Assembly: GCA_028694565.1 (NCBI GenBank) | Contig: JAQVKR010000181.1 | Span: forward strand, 1 to 5,936 | DNA from: Gammaproteobacteria bacterium | Lineage (GTDB): Bacteria > Pseudomonadota > Gammaproteobacteria > DSM-26407 | DNA: 5,936 nt | Reading direction: 5' to 3' | Part shown: positions 1-5,866 of the stretch, piece after piece | Position numbering within the stretch: position 1 is the first letter of the stretch | Layout of the letters: every line of letters begins with the position of its first letter | The notes under the pieces: generated by a model | The model's input: the letters and a program-made list of their open reading frames with translations, nothing else | What the model was told of the DNA's origin: nothing | Database searches by the model: none | Translations under genes and position numbers: made by a program

Positions 1-1
1 G

Positions 2-199
2 ATCATCGACCTGCGGGTGGATCTGGTGCAGACCTCCTGCGGCTTCGGCGTGCCCCTGTTCGACTACGTGGGGCAGCGCGACGAGCTGACCCGCTGGAGC
101 GAGCGCAAGGGCGAGGCGGGCATCCGGGAGTACTGGGAGACGAAGAACCGCACCAGCCTCGACGGCCGGCCCACCGGGATCCTCGGGCCGGAGGAGTAG
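2..199 (+). CDS. Pyridoxamine 5'-phosphate oxidase family protein, C-terminal end (partial, 5' end outside window)
   Basis: The reading frame is open from the window edge to the TAG at 197-199 and gives about 65 residues. The stretch reading VDLVQTSCGFGVPLFDYVG, followed by a basic/acidic helix (RDELTRWSERKGE) and a tail with a K-N-R-x-S-x-D-G-x-P-T-G pattern, is the characteristic C-terminus of putative FMN-binding split-barrel proteins of the pyridoxamine 5'-phosphate oxidase family. In these the segment around the conserved S-C-G-F/Y-G-V-P lies after the barrel. The family binds flavin and is mostly uncharacterised; the full-length protein would be about 180-200 aa and cytoplasmic. The start and the flavin-binding part are not in the window, so activity cannot be judged. 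The GTG at 17 is internal, not a start. It is on the same strand as the DUF211 gene, 96 bp upstream of it, and I see no evidence that the two are functionally linked. The family call rests on recognising the tail only. Confidence 0.75.
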   Translation: MIDLRVDLVQTSCGFGVPLFDYVGQRDELTRWSERKGEAGIREYWETKNRTSLDGRPTGILGPEE

Positions 200-231
200 C
201 CGGCCGCCGGCCGCCGCCGCCCCGGGCCGCC

Positions 232-260
232 TTGCCGGTCCCACCCCCGCGGTCCACACT
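232..260 (+). promoter_or_regulatory. Weak possible sigma70-type promoter ahead of the DUF211 gene
   Basis: TTGCCG at 232-237 matches 4 of 6 bases of the -35 consensus. CACACT at 255-260, after a 17-bp spacer, matches only 3 of 6 bases of the -10 consensus. The position suits transcription of the 296-568 gene with a leader of about 30 nt. The -10 match is poor, so this is a guess based on spacing in a GC-rich gap. The alternative is readthrough from the upstream oxidase-family gene. Confidence 0.2.
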
Positions 261-295
261 GAAGGCAGGAAAACGGCGACGGAAAAGGGGGCGGA

Positions 296-568
296 ATGGT
301 TCAGGTCAGGCGCCTGGTGCTCGACGTGCTCAAGCCCCACCACCCCGACGGGCTGGAGTTCAGCCGCCACCTCGCCGCCGTCTGCGGGGAGTGCCGGCTG
401 CGGCTCACGGTGATGGAGGTGGACGAGAGCACCGAGACCCTGCAGCTGGTGGTGGAGGGCGCATCGCTCGACTTCGAGCGGCTGCGGGCGGCCATCGGCG
501 AGATGGGAGCCTCGCTGCACAGCATCGACGAGGTGGAGGTGGTGGGCGGCGCCGACGCGGAGGCCTGA
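296..568 (+). CDS. DUF211 family protein (small, predicted ferredoxin-like fold, CxxC-containing)
   Basis: This 90-aa soluble protein matches the DUF211 family (PF02680) along its whole length. It opens with the strand R-R-L-V-L-D-V-L-K-P (5-14) typical of the family. A helix follows (about 18-29), then two strands around V-M-E-V-D-E-S-T-E-T-L (39-49) and L-V-V-E-G (51-55), a helix D-F-E-R-L-R-A-A-I-G-E-M-G (59-71), and a last strand with H-S-I-D-E-V-E-V (75-82). The order fits a beta-alpha-beta-beta-alpha-beta fold. The family is best known from archaea and I know of no established function. The ATG at 296 has a good ribosome site, AGGGGG at 286-291, four bases before it, which supports this start. 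Unusual features are C30-G-E-C33 between helix 1 and strand 2, and histidines at 15, 16 and 25. Acidic residues cluster at 41-47 and 78-81. It is followed by a VIT/CCC1-like gene and a P-type cation ATPase, so a role in cation sensing or in regulating those transporters is plausible but inferred. Confidence 0.87.
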   Translation: MVQVRRLVLDVLKPHHPDGLEFSRHLAAVCGECRLRLTVMEVDESTETLQLVVEGASLDFERLRAAIGEMGASLHSIDEVEVVGGADAEA

Positions 569-595
569 AAGCCGGTGACAGCGCCCATGGAACGC

Positions 596-656
596 GCCTG
601 CGCAGGCCCCGGGATCCGGCCCGGCGGCGCCCGAACCCCGGGTGAATTCCGGGCGC
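596..656 (+). other. GC-rich inverted repeats in the DUF211-VIT gap
   Basis: The 104-bp gap between the two genes holds a perfect 12-bp palindrome (GCCTGCGCAGGC, 596-607). It also holds a 7-bp perfect stem, GCGCCCG at 627-633 with CGGGCGC at 650-656, enclosing a 16-nt loop. The second hairpin ends 16 nt before the next start codon, close enough to affect ribosome access to a gene that lacks a clear Shine-Dalgarno. No T-run follows, so neither looks like a normal intrinsic terminator. In DNA this rich in G and C such repeats arise easily by chance. Confidence 0.35.
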
Positions 657-672
657 ATCGGGGCCGGTCGGC

Positions 673-1254
673 ATGAACCTGCTGCGCAACGCCGCCTTTC
701 TCCTGCGCATCAGCCGCTCCCACGGCATCCTGCGGCGCTACTTCGTGGTCAACGGCTTCGACGGCGCCCTGGCCATGCTGGGGCTGATGACGGGTTTTCT
801 GGTGAGCGGCGAGGTGGGGCTGGAAGTGGTCATCCGCGCCTGCCTGGGGGCCGCCGTGGCCCTGTTCATGAGCGGGATCACCAGTGCCTATGTCAGCGAA
901 TCGGCCGAGCGCCGCCGGGCCTTGGACGAGCTGGAGGGGGCGATGGTGGCGGACCTGCGCCACTCCGCCCACGCCGACGCGGCGCGCTGGGTGCCCCTGC
1001 TGGTGGCCGCGGTCAACGGCCTCGCGCCCCTGCTGGTGGCGCTGCTGGTGATGACGCCCCTGTGGCTGGCGGACGCGGGCGTGCCGCTGCCCCTGCCGCC
1101 GCTGCCCGCGGCCGTGGCCATGGCCTTTCTCGTCCTGTTCGGGCTCGGCCTGTTCCTGGGCCGCGTGAGCGGCGGGTTCTGGCTCTGGAGCGGCCTGCGC
1201 ACCCTGCTGGTGGGTGTCGCGACGGCGCTCATCATCCTGTTGTTCATCCACTGA
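673..1254 (+). CDS. VIT1/CCC1-like integral membrane protein, probable divalent cation (Fe2+/Mn2+-type) transporter
   Basis: This 193-aa protein belongs to the VIT1/CCC1 family (PF01988). The first helix carries the family pattern G-I-L-R-R-Y-F-V-V-N-G-F-D-G-A-L-A-M-L-G (18-37), including the membrane aspartate D30. The second ends in M-S-G-I-T-S-A-Y-V-S-E (66-76) and runs into a charged segment, E79-R-R-R-A-L-D-E-L-E-G (79-89). Five hydrophobic segments are visible at about 25-46, 50-74, 106-132, 143-163 and 174-192, matching the five-helix plan of the family. Characterised members in yeast and plants move Fe2+ or Mn2+ into vacuoles. Prokaryotic members of this short type, which lack the long cytosolic metal-binding helices of plant VIT1, are poorly studied, so the substrate is unknown. 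The ATG at 673 is the first good start after the in-frame TGA at 643. Its ribosome site is weak. The P-type ATPase gene begins 17 bp downstream, so the two are almost surely cotranscribed. Confidence 0.8.
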   Translation: MNLLRNAAFLLRISRSHGILRRYFVVNGFDGALAMLGLMTGFLVSGEVGLEVVIRACLGAAVALFMSGITSAYVSESAERRRALDELEGAMVADLRHSAHADAARWVPLLVAAVNGLAPLLVALLVMTPLWLADAGVPLPLPPLPAAVAMAFLVLFGLGLFLGRVSGGFWLWSGLRTLLVGVATALIILLFIH

Positions 1255-1271
1255 CGGGTAATCGGTGATGG

Positions 1272-3932
1272 GTGCGGGCAATGGGGCCGCGTGAGCGCGG
1301 CGAGCAGCTGAGCGAGGCCATCCGTTGGCACTGCCTGGAGCCGGCGGCGGCGCTGGAGCGCCTTGGCGGCGACGGGGAGCGCGGCCTGTCCGCCGCCGAG
1401 GCCTGGGCGCGCCTGGCCCGTCACGGGCCCAACCGGCTCGCCGAGGGCCGCCGGCGCACGCCGCTGGGCATGTTCCTGGGCCAGTTCGCCGATTTCATGA
1501 TCCTGGTGCTGCTGGCCGCGGCGGTGGTCTCGGGGGCGGTGGGCGAGCCCCAGGACACGGCGGCCATCCTGGTCATCGTGCTGCTCAACGCGATCATCGG
1601 GACGGTGCAGGAGTACCGGGCCGAGCGGGCGGTGGCGGCCCTGCGCCGGCTGGCCGCGCCCACGGCGCGGGTGATCCGCGACGGGGCGGCGGTGATCGTG
1701 CCCGGCAGCGGGCTGGTGCCCGGGGACACGGTGCTGCTGGAAGCGGGCGACGGCGTGCCGGCGGACCTGCGGCTGCTCGCCGGGGAAGGGCTGGAGGCGG
1801 ACGAGTCGGCGCTGACCGGGGAGTCGGTGGCGGTGGCGAAGACCCCGGCGGCGCTGCCGGACCCGGAATTGGCCCTGGCCGAGCGCCGCAACCGGCTCTG
1901 GAAGGGCACCCTGGTGACCCGGGGGCGGGGACGCGGCGTGGTCACGGCCACCGGCATGGACACGGAGATCGGCCGCATCGCCGGGCTGCTGGGCGGGGCC
2001 GAATCGGTGCGCACCCCGCTGCAGAAGCGGCTGGCCCGGTTTGGCCGGACCCTCGCGCTGGCGGTGCTGGCCATCTGCGCCTTCATCTTCGCCGCCGGCC
2101 TGCTGCAGGGGGTGGAGCCGCTGCTGATGCTGCTCACCGCCATCAGCCTGGCGGTGGCCGCCATCCCCGAGGCCCTGCCGGCGGTGGTGACCGTGGCGCT
2201 GGCGCTGGGGGCGCGGCTGATGAGCCGCAGCAACGCCCTGGTGCGGCGGCTGCCGGCGGTGGAGACCCTGGGCTCGGTCACCGTCATCTGCAGCGACAAG
2301 ACCGGCACCCTGACCGAGAACCGGATGCGCGTCGAGCGCCTGGTGGCGGCGGGCGAGGAGCGCGGGGCGCTGCCCGCCGCGGACACGGCGGCCGAGCCTT
2401 GGCGGCGCCTCGGGCAGGCCCTGGCGCTGAGCAACGACGTGGAGTCCGGCGCCGGGGGGGCGGCGCGCGGCGATCCCACCGAGCTGGCCCTGTGGGAGGC
2501 GGCCGCGGCCGCCGGCCACTCCCGCGAGGCCCTCGCCGGGGCGCTGCCGCGGGTCGCGGAGCTGCCCTTCGACAGCGAGCGCAAGCGCATGAGCACGGTG
2601 CACGGGGCGGGCGGGCGCCGCATCCTCTTCACCAAGGGCGCGCCGGAGCAGGTGCTGCCGCTGTGCACCCGCGAGCTGGCCGCCGGGGGGGAGCGGCCGC
2701 TGGATCCGGAGGCGGCGCTCGAACAGGCCCGCGTCCTGGCCGAGGCGGGCTACCGGGTGCTGGCGCTGGCCTGGCGCGAGGCCGGGGAGGGGGAGCCGGA
2801 GGCGGCGCTGGAGGCGGGGCTGTGCCTGCTCGGCCTGGCGGCGCTGGCGGACCCGCCCCGGGCGGGCGCGGAGGGGGCGGTGGCGGAGTGTCGCGCCGCG
2901 GGGATCGTGCCGGTGATGATCACCGGTGATCACCCGGGCACGGCGCTGGCCATCGCCCGGCGGCTGGGCATCGCCCGGGATGCCGGGGAGACCCTCACCG
3001 GCGCGGAGCTGGGGGAGCTCTCCGATGCGGCCTTCGCCGGGCGGGTGGAGTCGATCCGGGTCTACGCCCGGGTGAGCCCGGAGCAGAAGCTGCGCATCGT
3101 CAAGGCGTTGCAGGCCCACGGCGAGTTCGTGGCCATGACCGGCGACGGGGTCAACGACGCCCCGGCCCTCAAGCGCGCCGGCATCGGCGTGGCCATGGGC
3201 CGCAAGGGCACCGACGTGGCCCGCGAGGCGGCCGACATGGTGCTGCTGGACGACAACTTCGCCACCATCGTGGCGGCGGTGCGCGAGGGCCGGCGCATCT
3301 TCGACAACATCCGCAAGTTCATCAAGTACACCATGACCAGCAACGCCGGGGAGATCTGGACCCTGTTCCTGGCCCCGCTGCTGGGGCTGCCCATCCCCCT
3401 GCTGCCCATCCACATCCTCTGGATCAACCTGGTCACCGACGGCCTGCCGGGGCTGGCGCTGGCCGCGGAGCCGGCCGAGCGGGGGATCATGGACCGGCCG
3501 CCGCGCCCGCCCCGGGAGAGCATCTTCGCCCACGGCATGTGGCAGCACATGATCTGGGTGGGGCTGCTCATCGGCGGGCTGTCCATCCTGGGCCAGGCCT
3601 GGGCGGTGGGCACGGGCAGCGCCCACTGGCAGACGGTGGTCTTCACCGTTCTCACCCTGGCGCAGCTGTTCCACGTGCTGGCGGTGCGTTCCGAGCGTGA
3701 GTCGCTGTTCCGCCGGGGGCGGCCCGGCAACCCCGCGCTGCTGGGCGCGGTGCTGCTGACGGTGGGGCTGCAGCTGGCGGTCATCTACCTGCCGGCGCTG
3801 AACGGCATCTTCCGCACCCAGCCGCTGAGCCTGGCGGAGCTGGGCGCCTGCTTCGCCCTGGCCGCCGTGGTGCTGGTGGCGGTGGAGGCGGAGAAGGCGC
3901 TGGTGCGGGCCGGGCGGCTGTACCGGGACTAG
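1272..3932 (+). CDS. P2-type (SERCA-like) cation-transporting ATPase, probably Ca2+ or Mn2+ efflux
   Basis: This 886-aa inner-membrane pump is complete and shows every P-type landmark. TGES is at 182-185 (A domain), PEALP at 299-303 in M4, and the phosphorylated aspartate D342 lies in CSDKTGTLT. The nucleotide site has FDSERKRM (433-440) and KGAPE (K455). Also present are DPPR (527-530), TGDH (551-554) and the hinge TGDGVNDAP (623-631). The cation-site residues of SERCA have counterparts: E300 (E309), N691 (N768), E694 (E771), N719 (N796), T722 (T799) and D723 (D800). The E908 position in M8 appears to be Q798. This places it in the P2 group that exports Ca2+, or in some members Mn2+, using ATP. 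It is about 110 aa shorter than SERCA, mostly in the nucleotide-binding domain. GTG at 1272 is chosen because GGTGAT (1264-1269) just upstream can pair with 16S rRNA; ATG at 1281 is an equally reasonable start and would shorten it by three residues. It is probably cotranscribed with the VIT-like gene 17 bp upstream. Confidence 0.93.
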   Translation: MRAMGPRERGEQLSEAIRWHCLEPAAALERLGGDGERGLSAAEAWARLARHGPNRLAEGRRRTPLGMFLGQFADFMILVLLAAAVVSGAVGEPQDTAAILVIVLLNAIIGTVQEYRAERAVAALRRLAAPTARVIRDGAAVIVPGSGLVPGDTVLLEAGDGVPADLRLLAGEGLEADESALTGESVAVAKTPAALPDPELALAERRNRLWKGTLVTRGRGRGVVTATGMDTEIGRIAGLLGGAESVRTPLQKRLARFGRTLALAVLAICAFIFAAGLLQGVEPLLMLLTAISLAVAAIPEALPAVVTVALALGARLMSRSNALVRRLPAVETLGSVTVICSDKTGTLTENRMRVERLVAAGEERGALPAADTAAEPWRRLGQALALSNDVESGAGGAARGDPTELALWEAAAAAGHSREALAGALPRVAELPFDSERKRMSTVHGAGGRRILFTKGAPEQVLPLCTRELAAGGERPLDPEAALEQARVLAEAGYRVLALAWREAGEGEPEAALEAGLCLLGLAALADPPRAGAEGAVAECRAAGIVPVMITGDHPGTALAIARRLGIARDAGETLTGAELGELSDAAFAGRVESIRVYARVSPEQKLRIVKALQAHGEFVAMTGDGVNDAPALKRAGIGVAMGRKGTDVAREAADMVLLDDNFATIVAAVREGRRIFDNIRKFIKYTMTSNAGEIWTLFLAPLLGLPIPLLPIHILWINLVTDGLPGLALAAEPAERGIMDRPPRPPRESIFAHGMWQHMIWVGLLIGGLSILGQAWAVGTGSAHWQTVVFTVLTLAQLFHVLAVRSERESLFRRGRPGNPALLGAVLLTVGLQLAVIYLPALNGIFRTQPLSLAELGACFALAAVVLVAVEAEKALVRAGRLYRD

Positions 3933-3946
3933 CCGCCCGGGCGGCT
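3911..3946 (+). repeat. Overlapping inverted repeats at the end of the ATPase gene
   Basis: A perfect 16-bp palindrome (AGCCGCCCGGGCGGCT, 3931-3946) begins at the second base of the ATPase stop codon. Its left half can instead pair with CGGGCGGCT at 3911-3919, giving a 9-bp stem with an 11-nt loop, so two mutually exclusive hairpins are possible. No T-run follows, so it is a poor intrinsic terminator. It lies where the -35 region of the following promoter would be, so it could also be an operator site. Its 14-bp core recurs exactly at 5869-5882. Confidence 0.5.
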
Positions 3947-3953
3947 CCCGGCA

Positions 3954-3962
3954 TGGTATAAA
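3954..3962 (+). promoter_or_regulatory. Extended -10 promoter element for the pseudouridine synthase-fieF pair
   Basis: TGGTATAAA (3954-3962) matches the extended -10 pattern TG-n-TATAAT at all but the last base and lies in the most AT-rich short stretch of the window. No -35 hexamer is seen 17 bp upstream (3934-3939 is CGCCCG), as is common for promoters that rely on the extended -10. Transcription would start at about 3968-3970, giving a leader of roughly 26 nt before the ATG at 3995. Confidence 0.6.
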
Positions 3963-3994
3963 TTGAGTCTCTTCCGAACGCACCGTTGTTGTCC

Positions 3995-4879
3995 ATGACC
4001 GCCACGCGCATCGAACTGGAGCATGTTGTTTCCGCCGGCGAGGAGCGGGACGCCTGCACGCTGCTGGCCGCCCTCTCCGGCCTGCCCAAGGGGCGCGTCA
4101 AGGACGCCATGAGCAAGGGCGCGGTCGGGCTTCGGCGCGGACGCGCCCCCGCGCGGCGCCTGCGCCGCGCCACCGCCGCGCTGTACGCCGGCGATCGGCT
4201 CTCCCTGTGCTATGACGCCGGGCTGCTCGCGCGCCAGCCGCCGCAGGACCGCCTGCTGCACCGGCTGGGCCGCTACAGCGTCTGGTACAAGCCGCCCGGG
4301 CTGATGGCCCAGGGCAACCGCTGCGGCGATCACTGCAGCCTCCTGCGCCAGGCGGAGCAGGCGCTGCGGCGGGAGGTCCACCTGGTGCACCGGCTGGACC
4401 GGGAGGCGGAGGGGCTGATGCTGGTGGCCCACGACGGGGAGGCGGCGGCGAAGCTCTCGGCGCTGTTCGCCAACCGCCGGGTGGAAAAGCGCTACCGGGT
4501 GGAGGTGCGCGGCGCGCCGGGCCCGGTGGGCGCCGCCGGGCGCATCGACACGCCGCTCGACGGCAAGCCGGCGCTGACCGCCTACCGGGTGACCGCGGTG
4601 GACGCCGGGCGGGGAACGGCCTGGCTGGAGGTCGCCATCGAGACCGGGCGGCTGCACCAGATTCGCCGCCACCTGGACGCCATCGGCCACCCGGTGCTGG
4701 GCGATCCCCGCTACGGCACGGGCAACCGGAACACGGAGGGGTTGCGGCTCAGCGCCTGCCGGCTGGCCTTCCGCTGCCCGTTCACCGGCGCCCGGCGCGA
4801 GTTCAGCCTCGACGCCGCGGGGAGCGGCGCCGCGGCGGCGGGCGGGGAAGCCGCCGCCGGCCCGGAACGGACGGCGTGA
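3995..4879 (+). CDS. RluA-family RNA pseudouridine synthase
   Basis: This 294-aa cytoplasmic enzyme converts uridine to pseudouridine in structured RNA (rRNA or tRNA; target unknown). The catalytic aspartate is D135 in H-L-V-H-R-L-D-R (129-136), the signature of the RluA family. The supporting tyrosine is in E-K-R-Y-R-V-E-V (Y167), and the late motif T-G-R-L-H-Q-I-R-R-H-L is at 217-227. The N-terminal part (about 30-75: L-P-K-G-R-V-K-D-A-M-S-K-G-A-V, then A-G-D-R-L) resembles a degenerate S4-like RNA-binding domain. The segment Y-K-P-P-G-L-M-A-Q-G with G-D-H (98-113) is usual for this subgroup. The C-terminus ends in an Ala/Gly-rich tail of about 25 residues that is probably disordered. ATG at 3995 is chosen over the in-frame TTG codons at 3986 and 3989; none has a Shine-Dalgarno sequence. 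The stop overlaps the fieF start by 4 bp, so the two genes are probably translationally coupled. The exact RNA target cannot be read from sequence alone. Confidence 0.9.
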   Translation: MTATRIELEHVVSAGEERDACTLLAALSGLPKGRVKDAMSKGAVGLRRGRAPARRLRRATAALYAGDRLSLCYDAGLLARQPPQDRLLHRLGRYSVWYKPPGLMAQGNRCGDHCSLLRQAEQALRREVHLVHRLDREAEGLMLVAHDGEAAAKLSALFANRRVEKRYRVEVRGAPGPVGAAGRIDTPLDGKPALTAYRVTAVDAGRGTAWLEVAIETGRLHQIRRHLDAIGHPVLGDPRYGTGNRNTEGLRLSACRLAFRCPFTGARREFSLDAAGSGAAAAGGEAAAGPERTA

Positions 4880-5781
4880 ACGCCCCCTCCGGCCTCGATC
4901 GGCAGGCCCGCCTGCTGCGCCGGGCCACCCTGGCCTCGGTGGTGACCGCGAGCGTGCTCATCGCGGCCAAGCTGGTGGCGTGGCTGCTGACCGGCTCGGT
5001 GAGCCTGCTGGCCTCGCTGGTGGATTCGCTGATGGACGTGGCCGCCTCCATCATCAACCTGATGGCGGTGCGCTACGCGCTGGAGCCGCCCGATGCCCAG
5101 CACCGCTTCGGCCACGGGAAGTCGGAGGCGCTGGCGGGGCTGGCCCAGGCGACCTTCATCGCCGGCTCGGCGGTGTTCCTGGTGTTCCATGCCGTGGACC
5201 GGCTGCTGCACCCGGTGCCGCTGGCCGATCTTCCGGTGGGCATCGGGGTGATGGTGTTCGCCATCGCCGCCACGGCCGTGCTGGTGGCCATCCAGCGCCA
5301 CGCCATCCGCCACACCGGCTCCACCGCCATCCGCGCCGATTCGCTGCACTACCTCACCGACCTGCTCGCCAACGCCGGCATCATCATTGCCCTGATGCTG
5401 TCGATGCTGGGCTGGCAGGGAGTCGATCCCCTCATTGCCATCCTCATCGCCGCCTACATCTTCTGGAGCGCCTGGGGCATCGGCCGGGAGGCCACCCACG
5501 TGCTCATGGACCGGGAGCTGCCCGAGGCGGTGCGCGAGCGGGTGACGGCCCTGGCCCTCGGCCATCCGGAGGTGCGCGGAGTGCACGATCTGCGCACCCG
5601 CCAGTCGGGCCTGGTGAAAATCATCCAGCTGCACCTGGAGCTGGACGCGTGGCTGCCCCTGCGCGAGGCGCACGCCATGGCCAAGCAGGTGGAGCGGGAG
5701 ATCCTGGCCGCCTACCCGGAGGCGGACGTGACCATCCACCAGGACCCCCGCGAGGTGGACGGCAGCCGCTCGCGGAGCTGA
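4876..5781 (+). CDS. fieF: Cation diffusion facilitator, FieF/YiiP-type Zn2+/Fe2+ exporter
   Basis: This 301-aa inner-membrane proton/metal antiporter exports Zn2+, Fe2+ and related ions. Every metal-ligand position of E. coli YiiP has its counterpart, shifted by exactly five residues. The transport site is D50, D54, H158 and D162 (YiiP D45, D49, H153, D157). The loop site is D73, H76 and H80 (D68, H71, H75). The cytoplasmic dimer site is H237, H253, H266, H288 and D290 (H232, H248, H261, H283, D285). Six membrane helices fill about residues 17-200, followed by the ferredoxin-like cytoplasmic domain ending in T-I-H-Q-D-P. The complete length matches the family (about 300 aa). The DD-HD transport site fits Zn2+/Fe2+ rather than the Mn2+-type sites of other branches. 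It begins with GTG at 4876, and its GTGA overlaps the stop of the pseudouridine synthase gene; no other start fits better. Transcription probably comes from the promoter near 3954. Confidence 0.95.
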   Translation: MNAPSGLDRQARLLRRATLASVVTASVLIAAKLVAWLLTGSVSLLASLVDSLMDVAASIINLMAVRYALEPPDAQHRFGHGKSEALAGLAQATFIAGSAVFLVFHAVDRLLHPVPLADLPVGIGVMVFAIAATAVLVAIQRHAIRHTGSTAIRADSLHYLTDLLANAGIIIALMLSMLGWQGVDPLIAILIAAYIFWSAWGIGREATHVLMDRELPEAVRERVTALALGHPEVRGVHDLRTRQSGLVKIIQLHLELDAWLPLREAHAMAKQVEREILAAYPEADVTIHQDPREVDGSRSRS

Positions 5782-5785
5782 GGCG

Positions 5786-5818
5786 CCTCCGGCCCTGCGC
5801 CGGTGAGCGCAGCGGAGG
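5786..5818 (+). terminator. Possible terminator hairpin downstream of fieF (no T-run)
   Basis: Five bases after the fieF stop, CCTCCG (5786-5791) pairs with CGGAGG (5813-5818) and, inside it, CTGCGC (5795-5800) pairs with GCGCAG (5807-5812) around a 6-nt loop, with a 3-nt bulge on the left arm. The position suits a transcript end. No T-run follows, so it may act with Rho, or only stabilise the 3' end of the mRNA. Confidence 0.4.
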
Positions 5819-5835
5819 GGGATGCCGCGGAGGGG
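5812..5835. repeat. Short tandem 9-bp direct repeat
   Basis: GCGGAGGGG occurs at 5812-5820 and again at 5827-5835, a 15-bp spacing. The first copy overlaps the right arm of the hairpin above. It is too short to assign a role. Confidence 0.3.
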
Positions 5836-5866
5836 CACGGAGAGCAGGGAAAATCCGTGTGGGTGA

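Noticed and set aside
200..231. GC-rich repeats after the oxidase-family stop as an intrinsic terminator
   Set aside because: The short CGGCCG repeats have almost no room for a loop and no T-run follows, so there is no convincing terminator.
642..1268. A GTG-initiated 208-aa frame overlapping the VIT-like gene
   Set aside because: It is out of frame with the membrane protein, and its product is Gly/Arg/Pro/Ala-rich with no membrane segments or motifs.
301..1281. A 326-aa minus-strand open frame over the DUF211 and VIT-like genes
   Set aside because: It has low-complexity Gln/His/Arg/Ala composition and overlaps two well-supported + strand genes.
1325..2929. A 534-aa + strand open frame in another frame within the ATPase gene
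   Set aside because: Its product is almost entirely Gly, Ala, Arg and Pro, the usual result of reading GC-rich codons out of frame.
888..3983. A 1031-aa open frame on the minus strand covering the whole ATPase gene
   Set aside because: It is antisense to a gene with every P-type ATPase motif. Its translation is dominated by Arg, Gln, His, Pro and Gly with no recognisable domain, as expected for the antisense of GC-rich codons.
4711..5838. A 375-aa minus-strand open frame over fieF
   Set aside because: It is an antisense shadow rich in His, Gln and Gly; the + strand gene has all YiiP metal ligands.
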